Counted from the first letter of the stretch, positions 17,460 through 25,678 are shown. The stretch is 64,000 bases of DNA from Microbacterium ureisolvens (GCF_015278315.1 NZ_JADIJE010000009.1:124001-188000); one strand, 5' to 3'. Numbers and translations are program-made. The notes: generated by a model not told the origin, from the letters alone.

Positions 17460-19553
17460 GTGTCCGACACCATCACCACAGGCCTGGTGAGCCTCGACGC
17501 GCCACTGGGCGCCGACAAGGCCGCCGTCATCCGGTCGCTCGCCGCACGCGTCGTCGCGCAGGGCCGCGCGACCGACGCCGATGCGCTCTTCGACGACGCA
17601 TGGGCGCGCGAGCAGAAGGACGAGACCGGGCTCCCCGGCGGGATCGCGATCCCGCACGCCAAGAGCGCCGCGGTCACGACGCCGTCACTCGCGTTCGCGC
17701 GGCTGACTCCGGGCGTCGACTTCGGTGCGCCGGACGGCGCCGCCGACCTCGTCTTCCTCATCGCCGCTCCGGCCGACGCGGCCGAAGCGCACCTCGCGGT
17801 CCTGTCCAAGCTCGCCCGCAGCCTGATGCAGGAGGACTTCACCTCTGGGCTGCGCGCCGCGACCACCGACGAGGACGTGGTCGCGATCGTGCAGACGGCG
17901 ATCGGCGAAAGGGATGCCGCACCCGCCGCCGCACCGGCCGCCGCCGCAGCCGCCGCACCGGCCGCCGACGCAGCCGCCGCACCGGACGCCGCCGCACCCG
18001 CGGGCGACGGGCTCACGGTCGACGGACGGCCCGCGCGGATCATCGCCGTCACCGCGTGCGCCACCGGCATCGCCCACACCTTCATGGCAGCCGATGCGCT
18101 CACCGCAGCCGGCAAGAAGGCGGGCGTCAACCTCGTCGTCGAGCCGCAGGGCTCGAGCGGCTACCAGGCGCTGCCCGCAGACGTGATCCGGGGTGCCGAC
18201 GCCGTCATCTTCGCCACCGACGTCGACGTGCGCGACCAGCAGCGGTTCGCTGGCAAGCCCGTGGTGCGCTCCGGGGTCAAGCGCGGCATCGAGCAGCCGG
18301 GCCAGCTCATCTCCGAGGCCGTCGCCGCGGTGAGCGACCCGTCGGCCACCCGGGTCGGCGGCGAGGCCTCCGCCGCTTCCGCGGCCCCGGCCGAGACGCT
18401 GTCCTGGGGCGCCCGCATCCAGCGGATCCTCCTCACCGGCGTGAGCTACATGATCCCGTTCGTCGCGGGCGGCGGTCTGCTGATCGCGCTCGGCTTCCTC
18501 CTGGGCGGCTACAACGTCACCGACAACGCCGCCAACGTGATCATCCAGAACTCTCTGTGGGATCTTCCCACTGAAGACATCACGTCGAACTACGGACCGC
18601 TGGGCCAGTACCTCGGCTCGGTCTTCTTCATGATCGGCGCCACGTCCATGGGATTCCTGGTGTCGGCGCTGTCCGGCTACATCGCGTTCGCGATCGCCGA
18701 CCGGCCGGGCATCGCACCCGGCTTCGTCGCCGGCGCTGTCGCGGTGCTCATGAACGCGGGCTTCATCGGCGGCATCGTCGGCGGCCTGCTCGCCGGTGTC
18801 ACCGCCTGGTGGATCGGCTCGTGGAGCGTGCCCCGCTGGCTGCGCGGCCTGATGCCGGTCGTGATCATCCCGCTGCTCGCCTCGATCGTGGCCTCGGGGC
18901 TGATGATCCTCTTCCTCGGTCGGCCCATCGCGACGCTGATGGAATGGCTGAATGTCTGGCTGACCGACCTCGCCGGCACCGCGGGCATCATCGTGGTCGG
19001 CGTCATCCTCGGCCTCATGATGTGCTTCGACCTGGGCGGACCGATCAACAAGGTCGCGTACGCGTTCGCCGTGGCCGGCCTCGCCGCCGGCTCGGCCGAC
19101 AATCCCACGCCGTACTACATCATGGCGGCGGTCATGGCGGCGGGGATGGTGCCGCCGCTCGCGATGGCGCTGGCCTCCACCGTCCTGGCACGCAACCTGT
19201 TCCCGCCGGTCGAGCGCGAGAACGGCAAGGCCGCGTGGCTGCTCGGCGCCGCGTTCATCAGCGAGGGGGCGATCCCGTTCGCTGCCGCCGACCCGCTGCG
19301 GGTCATCCCCGCATCCATGGTCGGTGGCGCGGTGACCGGTGCGCTGAGCATGGCGTTCGCCGTCGAGTCGCTGGCTCCGCACGGCGGCGTGTTCGTCCTC
19401 TTCGCGATCAACCCGATCTGGGGCTTCCTGGTAGCGATCGCGGCCGGCACGGTCGTCACGGCGCTCGTCGTCATCGCCCTGAAGAAGTGGGTGGGCCGCA
19501 AAGAGCTCGAGCAGGCCGAAGCCACCGAGATGGCCGTACCCGTGGCGGCCTGA
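17460..19553 (+). CDS. fruA: PTS fructose transporter EIIABC
   Basis: A single 697-residue polypeptide carrying all three fructose-specific PTS domains. EIIA spans about residues 1-150, with the phosphorylated His66 in GGIAIPHAKS. A very Ala/Pro-rich linker follows. EIIB covers about 188-290, with phosphocysteine Cys200 in ITACATGIAHTFMA-type sequence. EIIC runs from about 313 to the end, with eight or more membrane helices beginning GVSYMIPFVAGGGLLIALGF. It takes up fructose as fructose 1-phosphate. GTG at 17460 follows AGGAGG at 17449-17454. HPr is encoded 63 bases downstream; enzyme I is not in the window. Confidence 0.96.
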   Translation: MSDTITTGLVSLDAPLGADKAAVIRSLAARVVAQGRATDADALFDDAWAREQKDETGLPGGIAIPHAKSAAVTTPSLAFARLTPGVDFGAPDGAADLVFLIAAPADAAEAHLAVLSKLARSLMQEDFTSGLRAATTDEDVVAIVQTAIGERDAAPAAAPAAAAAAAPAADAAAAPDAAAPAGDGLTVDGRPARIIAVTACATGIAHTFMAADALTAAGKKAGVNLVVEPQGSSGYQALPADVIRGADAVIFATDVDVRDQQRFAGKPVVRSGVKRGIEQPGQLISEAVAAVSDPSATRVGGEASAASAAPAETLSWGARIQRILLTGVSYMIPFVAGGGLLIALGFLLGGYNVTDNAANVIIQNSLWDLPTEDITSNYGPLGQYLGSVFFMIGATSMGFLVSALSGYIAFAIADRPGIAPGFVAGAVAVLMNAGFIGGIVGGLLAGVTAWWIGSWSVPRWLRGLMPVVIIPLLASIVASGLMILFLGRPIATLMEWLNVWLTDLAGTAGIIVVGVILGLMMCFDLGGPINKVAYAFAVAGLAAGSADNPTPYYIMAAVMAAGMVPPLAMALASTVLARNLFPPVERENGKAAWLLGAAFISEGAIPFAAADPLRVIPASMVGGAVTGALSMAFAVESLAPHGGVFVLFAINPIWGFLVAIAAGTVVTALVVIALKKWVGRKELEQAEATEMAVPVAA

Positions 19554-19616
19554 GGCCGTCGTCCGACAGAATCGGAAGCGTCGACCGCCGAGGTCCGACG
19601 CAGACAGGAGAGAACA

Positions 19617-19886
19617 ATGGCAGAACGTCAGGCCACCATCGCCAGCAGCTCAGGACTCCACGCCCGCCCCGCGAAGCTCTTCGTGCAGGCCGTGCAGGCG
19701 CAGCCCGTCCCGGTCACCATCGCCGTCGAGGGCGGCCCCGACCTCAACGCGGGCAGCATCCTGTCGCTGATGGGCCTCGGCGCCTCGCAGGGCACCGTCG
19801 TCACCCTCAAGGCCGACGGCGACGGCGCGGACGATGCGCTCGACGCGCTGGTGAGCCTCCTGGAGACCGACCTCGACGCACAGTAG
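19617..19886 (+). CDS. ptsH: Phosphocarrier protein HPr
   Basis: HPr relays phosphate from enzyme I to EIIA domains. The 89-residue protein has the active-site His15 in SSGLHARPAKLF and the regulatory-serine region in GGPDLNAGSILSLMGLGASQG, where a serine stands near position 46 as in Gram-positive HPr. Start ATG is preceded by AGGAG. It follows fruA closely and is probably read from the same message, supplying the phosphate donor alongside the transporter. Confidence 0.96.
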   Translation: MAERQATIASSSGLHARPAKLFVQAVQAQPVPVTIAVEGGPDLNAGSILSLMGLGASQGTVVTLKADGDGADDALDALVSLLETDLDAQ

Positions 19887-19929
19887 ACGCTGATCCACCG
19901 TCCGGCTCGAGCGCCGCACGGGAAGACGA

Positions 19930-19973
19930 GACGACGGATGCCGCAGATCGAAGCTGCCGCGGCATCCGTCGTC
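19930..19973. terminator. Bidirectional hairpin terminator between ptsH and the metallo-hydrolase gene
   Basis: A perfect 15-bp stem, GACGACGGATGCCGC against GCGGCATCCGTCGTC, with a 14-base loop, sits between two convergent genes. There is no T-run, as is common in actinobacterial terminators. It contains the GGATGCC/GGCATCC word that recurs throughout the window. Confidence 0.65.
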
Positions 19974-19994
19974 CGCGTCTGGGGACCGATAGCG

Positions 19995-20633
19995 TCAGAT
20001 GTCGGTGCCCTCGCCGGGGTTCAGCGCCACCAGCTCGCCGCCGCCTTGCTCGGCAGCCCATGCGAGCCGCGCCCGGCCCATGTCGCGGCCGGCGACCGAC
20101 AGCGTCATGTCGTGCGTGCCGAACACGCGTCGCGGCGCGACGGCGAGCACGAAGTCCATCGCCTCGCCGATCTTGAGCCAGGGTGCGCCGACGGGGGAGG
20201 CCAGGAGCTTCACCGAACGCCCCTCGGGCACCGCGTACGAGTCGCCCGGGTAGTAGAACTCGTCGTTCACGAGGACGCCGACGTTGTCGACGACCGGGAT
20301 CGACTCGTGGATCACCGCGTGCTTGCCCCCGAAGAATTCGAGCCGGAAGGGATCGAGCTCGATGATGTCGCCGGGGTGCACCAGCGTGATGTCGTAGTCC
20401 ACGGCCACCTTGGCGACTCCCTCCGGCGCGAAGATCGGGATGCCGGGGAACGTTCCGAGGATGCGGTCGAGGTGGTCCGCCGTCCAGTGGTCGGGGTGCT
20501 CGTGGGTGATCACGATGCCGACGACCCCCTCGAGCTCGCCCAGTGGGGCGGTGAAGGATCCCGGGTCGATGACCAGCGTCTTGCCGGTGTCGACGATGGT
20601 GAGAGTGGCGTGCTCGAACTTCGTGACTCGCAT
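19995..20633 (-). CDS. MBL-fold metal-dependent hydrolase (UlaG-like)
   Basis: A 212-residue metallo-beta-lactamase-fold protein. The metal-binding motif appears as ITHEHPDHWTADHL at about residues 43-56, and later metal ligands are in YPGDSYAVP and FGTHDMTLS. The short form with FEHATLTI at the N terminus resembles UlaG-like or putative Zn-dependent hydrolases of unknown substrate. ATG at 20633 is the likely start; the longer in-frame extension enters the tRNA-Glu promoter region. Flanked by tRNA-Glu genes and ptsH, it gives no pathway clue. Confidence 0.85.
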   Translation of the reverse strand: MRVTKFEHATLTIVDTGKTLVIDPGSFTAPLGELEGVVGIVITHEHPDHWTADHLDRILGTFPGIPIFAPEGVAKVAVDYDITLVHPGDIIELDPFRLEFFGGKHAVIHESIPVVDNVGVLVNDEFYYPGDSYAVPEGRSVKLLASPVGAPWLKIGEAMDFVLAVAPRRVFGTHDMTLSVAGRDMGRARLAWAAEQGGGELVALNPGEGTDI

Positions 20634-20693
20634 GCCTCGAGTCAAGCGCCCGGCCGTCGCACGGGCAAGCGGAACCGCGATGCCCGCGCCGAT

Positions 20694-20723
20694 TTGGAGC
20701 GGGCATGAGCGCCGTGGCATAAT
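20694..20723 (+). promoter_or_regulatory. Promoter of the tRNA-Glu pair
   Basis: -35 TTGGAG and -10 CATAAT are separated by 18 bases, ending 17 bases before the first tRNA. The -35 box is identical to that of tRNA-Gln. Confidence 0.7.
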
Positions 20724-20740
20724 CGAACGGTTGCCTGAAC

Positions 20741-20816
20741 GGCCCCATCGTATAGCGGCCTAGTACGCCGCCCTCTCACGGCGGTAACGCGGGTTCGAAT
20801 CCCGCTGGGGTCACCA
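20741..20816 (+). tRNA. tRNA-Glu (anticodon CTC), copy 1
   Basis: A 73-base cloverleaf plus encoded CCA. The acceptor stem GGCCCCA/TGGGGTC, anticodon stem CCGCC/GGCGG with loop CTCTCAC (anticodon CTC at 20775-20777) and T-arm GGGTTCGAATCCC are clear. Confidence 0.97.
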
Positions 20817-20858
20817 GTCAGGCAACAACGTCGCAATCCCGGTTGCGGCGCGCTGTAC

Positions 20859-20931
20859 GGCCCCATCGTATAGCGGCCTAGTACGCCGCCCTCTCACGGC
20901 GGTAACGCGGGTTCGAATCCCGCTGGGGTCA
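20859..20931 (+). tRNA. tRNA-Glu (anticodon CTC), copy 2
   Basis: Identical in sequence to copy 1, 118 bases downstream, anticodon at 20893-20895. After the A discriminator the DNA reads CCGAC, so the full CCA is not encoded, unlike copy 1. The flanks differ, so only the tRNA itself is duplicated. Confidence 0.97.
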
Positions 20932-20936
20932 CCGAC

Positions 20937-20972
20937 AAGAAGCCCCGGGCCTGCCAAGGCTCGGGGCTTCTT
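20937..20972 (+). terminator. Terminator after the tRNA-Glu pair
   Basis: AAGAAGCCCCG and CGGGGCTTCTT form a perfect 11-bp stem with a 14-base loop. It can also serve the convergent secreted-protein gene on the minus strand, where a short T-run results from the AAGAA arm. Confidence 0.85.
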
Positions 20973-21035
20973 CGCATCTCGGGCCCATCCTGCGGGACGT
21001 CCGCGCATGTCCTCGCCACGACCGGCGCGCCGCGC

Positions 21036-21476
21036 TCAGCGAGCGGTGCCGATGTAGTGGTCGTCGATCCCACCCGTGGGGGTGTACGTCCCGACCAGTG
21101 ATCCGGACGCCTTCACGCCCTCGTAAAGCCCCCACGCGTCGACGAGTGTCCATGTGCCCGTCGAGCCCGGCTCACCGAACCGTGCCTTGAGCCGCACGGT
21201 GAAGCCGCCGTTCCCGCTGTCGCAGGTGAACTCCTTGTCGCCGATGAACACGCCGCCCCACGGCGTGAAGTTCGCCTTGGCGTTCACGTCGACGACGGTC
21301 CCCGTCTCGCATCCCTCGATGTTCCCCTCGAAGTCGTTGGGTCCTTCGAGACTCTCCGTGTGCACGACGACGTCGACGGGGTACGCCACCGGTGCTGCGC
21401 CGGCGGAACTCGCGCCCGCGATGCCCAGGACGAGTCCGAAGACCACGCCGGCAGCTGCTCGCGATCTGATGCTCAT
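21036..21476 (-). CDS. Small secreted protein of unknown function
   Basis: A 146-residue exported protein. The first 28 residues are a signal peptide: basic start SIRSR, hydrophobic core GVVFGLVLGIAGA, likely cleavage after GAA. The mature part is about 118 residues, with two cysteines (in EGCETG and FTCDSG) that could form a disulfide, and a beta-rich pattern. No enzyme motif is recognised. The ATG at 21476 is preferred to one nine codons upstream because GGAGGG lies 8 bases before it. The gene stands alone between the tRNA-Glu pair and the DUF4349 gene. Confidence 0.75.
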   Translation of the reverse strand: MSIRSRAAAGVVFGLVLGIAGASSAGAAPVAYPVDVVVHTESLEGPNDFEGNIEGCETGTVVDVNAKANFTPWGGVFIGDKEFTCDSGNGGFTVRLKARFGEPGSTGTWTLVDAWGLYEGVKASGSLVGTYTPTGGIDDHYIGTAR

Positions 21477-21671
21477 CTGAATTGCCCTCCCCAGTCCGGA
21501 CACGGCGCCCGGCGTGGAGGACGCTACGCCCGCGGATCCGCGCTGTCGAGGGGAATGGGGGTTCTCCCTAGGGGAGGGGTGGCCGACTCCCTAGGCCGTG
21601 GCGCGCGGCTCCGGCCGCCCGGATCATCCCGCGTCCGTCGAGCGGTTTCGCGGGCCGAGGCGCGGCATCCG

Positions 21672-22850
21672 TCAGCCCCGTTCGTCGGAGACGGATGCCG
21701 CGGCCCGCGCCGCCTCGTCGGCGCGCCGTTGCCGGCGCCGGCGCACGAGGCGGACGATGCCCCATACGACGAACCCGACCACGGCGGCGACGGCGAGCCA
21801 GGGGATCAGGAATCCGAGGGCGACGACGATGCCGTTGAGGGTGGCCACGAGTCCGTTCCAGCCGGCCGCCAGGCCGTCGCCGAAGCCGGCGGGGTCGGCA
21901 GCGACGGGTTCGACGTCGGGGACGATGGTGACCGAGAGCGTCGACATCGCTACCTGGTCATCGAGCATGTCGAGCTGCTGCTGGTAGGACTCGAGCAGGG
22001 CCTGGCGCTCGGCCAGGGCCGACTCCGCCGCGATGAGGTCGGCGACGCTCTCCGCCTGGGCCATCAGTGCGGTGAGACGGTCCACCGACGCCTCCGCCGC
22101 CTCGATCCGCGCCTCGAGGTCGAGCGTCTGATCGGTGACGTCCTGTCGGGAGACGTTCGTGGCGGTGACCTCGCCGACATCGTCGAGCTCCTCGACCACG
22201 CCGGTCAGCTGGTCGGAGGGCACCCGGACGGTGATCCAGGCTCCGTCGGTGGGCTCGGGGGCGGGGTAGGTGTCGTAGACCATGCCGCCCTCCGGCGTCA
22301 TGGGATACACGGTGCCGTCGCCGCCGACGCTCATCGACTCGACGTAGCCGCCGTGGGCGACCGCCGAGTTGCCGATCGCGCGCACCGCCGCGTCGACCTC
22401 GTCGACCCTGACCGTCGCCGAGGCCGTGGTGATGATGTCGCGGTCGGTCTGCGCCGCTCCGGAGACGCCGCCCGCGGCGCCCTGGCCCGAGGACTCGGGG
22501 CCGATCGTCAGGGGCGCGGCGTCGCGGGAGTCGGTCACGGCCGCGTCGGACCCGCTCTCGGAGCCCGCACCGTCGGCGGGTGCCACCGGCGCGACGGCGG
22601 ACTCATCCGAGGAGGAACCGCCCGATCCGTTCACGAGCGACCCGACAGACGGTGCGATGACGGCCGCGACCGCGATGACGGCCGCGGCCGCGCCGCCTGC
22701 AAGCCACAGCCGGCCGCGTCGCGTGCGCCGGTCTGTCTGGCGCGCGCGCTCGCGGGCGATGTCGGCGAACAGTGCGCCCTCGATCTCGTCGATGCGCTCG
22801 GGGGTGAGTTGGGGCAGGGACGCCGGGGTTCCCGAAGGCTGGGTGTTCAT
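21672..22850 (-). CDS. DUF4349 domain membrane protein, coupled to an ECF sigma factor
   Basis: A 392-residue protein with a cytoplasmic N-terminal segment of about 45 residues and a first transmembrane helix (LWLAGGAAAAVIAVAAVIA). An external Ser/Asp/Gly-rich linker follows, then the DUF4349 region (about 135-310) with a helical pair around RIEAAEASVDRLTALMAQAE. A second membrane helix, LGFLIPWLAVAAVVGFVVWG, precedes a basic tail. Its start overlaps the stop of the sigma-factor gene (ATGA). In such pairs the downstream gene usually encodes the anti-sigma factor, and the short cytoplasmic N terminus could play that part. This is inference; no zinc-binding anti-sigma motif is seen. Confidence 0.82.
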   Translation of the reverse strand: MNTQPSGTPASLPQLTPERIDEIEGALFADIARERARQTDRRTRRGRLWLAGGAAAAVIAVAAVIAPSVGSLVNGSGGSSSDESAVAPVAPADGAGSESGSDAAVTDSRDAAPLTIGPESSGQGAAGGVSGAAQTDRDIITTASATVRVDEVDAAVRAIGNSAVAHGGYVESMSVGGDGTVYPMTPEGGMVYDTYPAPEPTDGAWITVRVPSDQLTGVVEELDDVGEVTATNVSRQDVTDQTLDLEARIEAAEASVDRLTALMAQAESVADLIAAESALAERQALLESYQQQLDMLDDQVAMSTLSVTIVPDVEPVAADPAGFGDGLAAGWNGLVATLNGIVVALGFLIPWLAVAAVVGFVVWGIVRLVRRRRQRRADEAARAAASVSDERG

Positions 22851-23413
22851 GTGCTCTCCTTCACGACGGTCCGCAGACGGGTGCGGATGCGGGAGAGACG
22901 ATTGCGGACGACGCCGTGGGCCACACCGAGCTCATCGGCGGCGGCCTGGTAGGCGTACCCCTCGGTGGTGCAGAGCCGGAAGATCGCCCGATCGAGGTCG
23001 CCGAGCCCGGCGACCTCTTGGAGGATCGCCTCTGCCAGGCGCTCGTCGATCACCTGCTGCTCGACGTCGACCGTCGCCGGGATGGTCTCGTCGACGCCTG
23101 CCGTGGTGTACTCGCGATCGCGGCGCTGGCGGCGGATGCGGTTGGCGCTCTGGTACCGGCAGATCGTCGCCAGCCAGGGCAGCAGCGAATCGCCGGCGAG
23201 GTCGAGGCCGGGAAGCTTGCGCCAGGCGACGAGGAACGTCTCCTGCGTGACCTCCTCCGCATCGGCGGGATTGCTGACCAGCCCGTGCGCCATCCAGTAC
23301 ACCGGCCGCACGTACGCGCGGTAGAGCGTGCGGAAGGCGTGCTCGCTCCCGCCCGCGGCCAGTTCCACGAGCTCGGCGTCGCCGGTGGCGCCCGGCGGGT
23401 CGTCGTCGGCCAT
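22847..23413 (-). CDS. ECF-type RNA polymerase sigma factor
   Basis: A 188-residue extracytoplasmic-function sigma factor. Region 2 lies near residues 20-90 (FRTLYRAYVRPVYWMAHGLV, then DAEEVTQETFLVAWRKLPGL). Region 4 lies near 125-185, with the helix-turn-helix QAAADELGVAHGVVRNRLSRI. Three in-frame ATGs are clustered; that at 23413 is chosen because GGAGG lies 6 bases upstream, whereas it overlaps or follows the other two. Coupled to the DUF4349 membrane protein, so probably controlled by that envelope partner. The target promoters are unknown. Confidence 0.9.
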   Translation of the reverse strand: MADDDPPGATGDAELVELAAGGSEHAFRTLYRAYVRPVYWMAHGLVSNPADAEEVTQETFLVAWRKLPGLDLAGDSLLPWLATICRYQSANRIRRQRRDREYTTAGVDETIPATVDVEQQVIDERLAEAILQEVAGLGDLDRAIFRLCTTEGYAYQAAADELGVAHGVVRNRLSRIRTRLRTVVKEST

Positions 23414-23510
23414 CCCCATCCTCCGAATCATCTCTCACCCTGTCAGTGTCCGCATCGCCCGCATCGTCTCACGGCGCACGGAGCCCGCATCCCGCCTGTA
23501 TCCTGATCCG

Positions 23511-23617
23511 AGCGAGAGGGAGTATCCCGTCACCGCGCATCCGTCATCACGGGTCCCGACACCGCGACCCCGGGTACGCGCCGCAGGCCGATCGGCCCGC
23601 GGGGGAGAGACTTTCGG
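23511..23617 (+). promoter_or_regulatory. Probable yybP-ykoY manganese riboswitch ahead of the TerC gene
   Basis: The 230-base leader holds the expected parts of this riboswitch. P1 arms CGAGAG (23513-23518) and CTTTCG (23611-23616) pair over six positions with one G-U. The conserved GGAGTA loop motif follows P1 at once. A second helix with the CATCACGGG and CCGCGACC segments comes next, then CCCCGGGTACGCG before the closing GGGAGAGACTTTCG. In this class manganese binding brings the two loops together and switches on exporter genes, many of them TerC-family. Assignment is by pattern and gene context, not by covariance search. Confidence 0.7.
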
Positions 23618-23661
23618 CGTCGACCGACCCCTCATACTTTCCCCACTTCGAAAGGCCCTGA

Positions 23662-24735
23662 ATGGACCTCGAACTCCCGCTGTGGTTCGAAATCGGATCC
23701 CTCGTGATCCTCTCCCTGATCCTGCTCGCGGACCTGCTGCTGATCCTGAAGCGCCCGCACATCCCGTCCACGCGCGAGTCGACGCTGTGGGTCGTGTTCT
23801 ACGTGACCCTGGCCCTCATCTTCGCGGGCATCATGTGGATCGTCGCCGGACCCGAGTACGCGGGGCAGTTCGTCGCCGGCTGGCTCACCGAGTACAGCCT
23901 GTCGATCGACAACCTCTTCGTCTTCGTCCTCATCATGAGCCAGTTCGCGGTGCCGCGCCGCTACCAGCAGGAAGTCCTGATGGTCGGCATCATCATCGCG
24001 CTGGTGCTCCGCGGCATCTTCATCCTCGTCGGCGCGGCCGTCATCGAGCAGTTCAGCTGGGTGTTCTACATCTTCGGCGCGTTCCTGGTGTGGACGGCAT
24101 GGCGGCAGGCCTTCCCCGGCGGCGCCCACGACGACGAGGTGAAGCAGGAGGCCTTCGTCGTCCGCCTGCTCCGCCGCACCATCGACATCAGCGACCACTA
24201 CGACGGCGCGAAGATCCGCACCGTCGTGGACGGCAAGAAGATGTGGACGCCGATGATCATCGTCTTCGCGGCGATCGGTGTCACCGACCTGCTGTTCGCG
24301 ATCGACTCCATCCCCGCGATCTTCGGCATCACCCAGAGCGCGTTCATCGTGTTCACGGCGAACATCTTCGCCCTCATGGGTCTGCGCCAGCTCTACTTCC
24401 TGCTCGGCGACCTGCTCGACCGCCTGCGCTACCTCCACTACGGCATCGCGTTCATCCTCGCCTTCATCGGACTCAAGCTCGTCTTCCACGCCATGCACGT
24501 GAACGAGCTGCCGTTCATCAACAACGGCGAGCACATCGAGTGGGCACCCGAGATCTCCACCTGGATGTCGCTGGGTGTGATCATCCTCTCGATGGCCGTC
24601 GCGACGATCGCGAGCCTCATCGCGTCGGCGCGCGAGCGGCGGGCGGGGACGCCGGATGCCGCGGCCGCCGTCGTGGCCGACGAGAAGGGCACCCCGCCCA
24701 CCGTCGAACAGCCGCACTCCGACGACAGCCGCTGA
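23662..24735 (+). CDS. TerC family integral membrane protein, putative metal exporter
   Basis: A 357-residue membrane protein with about nine hydrophobic helices. The TerC hallmarks are present: acidic SLSIDNLFVFVLIMSQFAVP in the first half and DLLFAIDSIPAIFGIT in the second, two repeats whose Asp residues probably bind metal. Family members are known from tellurite resistance loci and as manganese exporters that load exported metalloenzymes. The probable manganese riboswitch in its leader strongly favours manganese efflux here. Start ATG at 23662 lies beyond the riboswitch. The cytoplasmic tail is acidic and Ala-rich. Confidence 0.92.
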   Translation: MDLELPLWFEIGSLVILSLILLADLLLILKRPHIPSTRESTLWVVFYVTLALIFAGIMWIVAGPEYAGQFVAGWLTEYSLSIDNLFVFVLIMSQFAVPRRYQQEVLMVGIIIALVLRGIFILVGAAVIEQFSWVFYIFGAFLVWTAWRQAFPGGAHDDEVKQEAFVVRLLRRTIDISDHYDGAKIRTVVDGKKMWTPMIIVFAAIGVTDLLFAIDSIPAIFGITQSAFIVFTANIFALMGLRQLYFLLGDLLDRLRYLHYGIAFILAFIGLKLVFHAMHVNELPFINNGEHIEWAPEISTWMSLGVIILSMAVATIASLIASARERRAGTPDAAAAVVADEKGTPPTVEQPHSDDSR

Positions 24736-24774
24736 CCTCTGCGCTGGGCCGTTGTCGACGGCCCGGCGCGGTGC

Positions 24775-24780
24775 CATACT
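24775..24780 (+). promoter_or_regulatory. -10 element of a leaderless promoter (unknown membrane protein)
   Basis: CATACT ends 6 bases before the ATG at 24787; no Shine-Dalgarno. Confidence 0.5.
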
Positions 24781-24786
24781 TCCGCC

Positions 24787-25509
24787 ATGCGGAGCGGGGG
24801 AGTCCCCGCGGACGGCGCTCTCGACGCCGAGCTGACCGCCCTGAGGGAACGCGCGTACGGAGTGGACGCCGACATCGACGCCGACCCCGTCGCCGTCGCG
24901 CGGCTCGCCGAGCTCGAGACGCGCCGTGCGGCCGCAGTCCGGTCGGAAGGCCAGCGGCGGCCGTCCGCTGCGGCCCAGGCGCCGCGGGGGACCGGCGGCG
25001 ATGCCGAACCGGTGCGGCCGGGGTGGTGGCGCCGCTCCCGGGCGGGATCATTCGTCGCGGGGGCGGCCGTCGCCACGCTCATCGCCGCGGCTGGCGCGGG
25101 CTGGCTCGCGTGGGCGGCACCTCGCCCCGACGCGACGCTGCGCCCGACAGGCGCCGCCCCGAGCGAACAGGTGCTCCGGCTCGCCGACTACGCGCGGCGG
25201 CAGATGGTCGGCAAGGCCTCTCTCCGCGGATTCGAGTCGATCCTCGGGCTCGAGGTGTGGTCGGCGCGCAGCGGGCTCGGCAACGAGTGCCTGCTCGTCT
25301 TCGAGCCGGTCACCGATGACCTCCTGGGGGTGGGGTGCGTGCCGCCTCCGGCGCAGCCCGTCGTCGAGATCGTCGACGTGCCGGTGGCCTGGCGTCAGCA
25401 GTGGACGGAGCACTTCCCGTCGGGAACAGTGGTGCGGTTCGTGCTCGACGAGGATGCCGTCGAGGTCTGGATCTACGAGGGAGCCCCCTGGCCGCAGGCG
25501 CCGCCGTGA
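24787..25509 (+). CDS. Membrane protein of unknown function
   Basis: A 240-residue protein I do not recognise. Residues 1-80 are cytoplasmic, charged and predicted helical (ELTALRERAYGVDADIDADP). A single transmembrane helix follows at about 88-108 (FVAGAAVATLIAAAGAGWLAW). The external part of about 130 residues has two cysteines (NECLLV, VGCVPP) and conserved-looking YARRQMVGKASLRGFESI and VEVWIYEGAPWP. This last pattern is typical of small actinobacterial membrane proteins with a soluble external domain. It stands alone between the TerC and leuC loci, with its own -10 box. Confidence 0.7.
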   Translation: MRSGGVPADGALDAELTALRERAYGVDADIDADPVAVARLAELETRRAAAVRSEGQRRPSAAAQAPRGTGGDAEPVRPGWWRRSRAGSFVAGAAVATLIAAAGAGWLAWAAPRPDATLRPTGAAPSEQVLRLADYARRQMVGKASLRGFESILGLEVWSARSGLGNECLLVFEPVTDDLLGVGCVPPPAQPVVEIVDVPVAWRQQWTEHFPSGTVVRFVLDEDAVEVWIYEGAPWPQAPP

Positions 25510-25556
25510 GGGGACGCCGTGTGACAGGGGCGACCGGGGCCGCGCGACGGCGGTGG

Positions 25557-25562
25557 TAGCCT
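25557..25562 (+). promoter_or_regulatory. -10 element for the leuCD leader transcript
   Basis: TAGCCT ends 6 bases before the GTG of the leader peptide, so the transcript probably starts at that codon. Confidence 0.6.
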
Positions 25563-25568
25563 GGGCAC

Positions 25569-25613
25569 GTGCGGATCGCTCGCCTCCTCCTTAGCGGCCG
25601 CGACGAGTCCTAG
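25569..25613 (+). CDS. Leucine leader peptide of the leuCD operon
   Basis: A 14-codon open frame (GTG start, TAG stop) reading MRIARLLLSGRDES, with three consecutive leucine codons CTC CTC CTT at 25584-25592. It lies 66 bases upstream of leuC, and a -10 box 6 bases before the GTG indicates leaderless translation. Such a run in front of a leucine-biosynthesis operon is the mark of ribosome-mediated attenuation: ribosomes stall on the Leu codons when charged tRNA-Leu is scarce. The following DNA contains alternative pairing partners. Confidence 0.75.
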   Translation: MRIARLLLSGRDES

Positions 25614-25669
25614 TTCCCAGGCCTCTCTCGTCGCGGAGTTTCGTCGCGGGCTTGATCCCTTCTGAGGAG
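25598..25669 (+). promoter_or_regulatory. Alternative pairing region (attenuator) before leuC
   Basis: Arm 1 CCGCGACGAG (25598-25607, inside the leader frame) is fully complementary to arm 2 CTCGTCGCGG (25627-25636) and, over nine bases, to arm 3 TCGTCGCGG (25641-25649). In addition the leucine codons CTCCTC (25584-25589) are perfectly complementary to the leuC Shine-Dalgarno GAGGAG (25664-25669). A ribosome paused on the Leu codons would break these pairings and could free leuC translation or transcription. No T-run follows, so control at translation is at least as likely as termination. Confidence 0.6.
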
Positions 25670-25678
25670 AACTGAGCA

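Noticed and set aside
17685..19382. A 565-codon minus-strand frame opposite fruA
   Set aside because: His/Arg/Gly/Asp-rich translation typical of the antisense of a GC-rich gene; fruA is fully supported by its three PTS domains.
20741..20931. A mobile or tandem-duplication element around the tRNA-Glu genes
   Set aside because: Identity stops at the tRNA ends and the flanks differ; no integrase or attachment-site repeat is seen.
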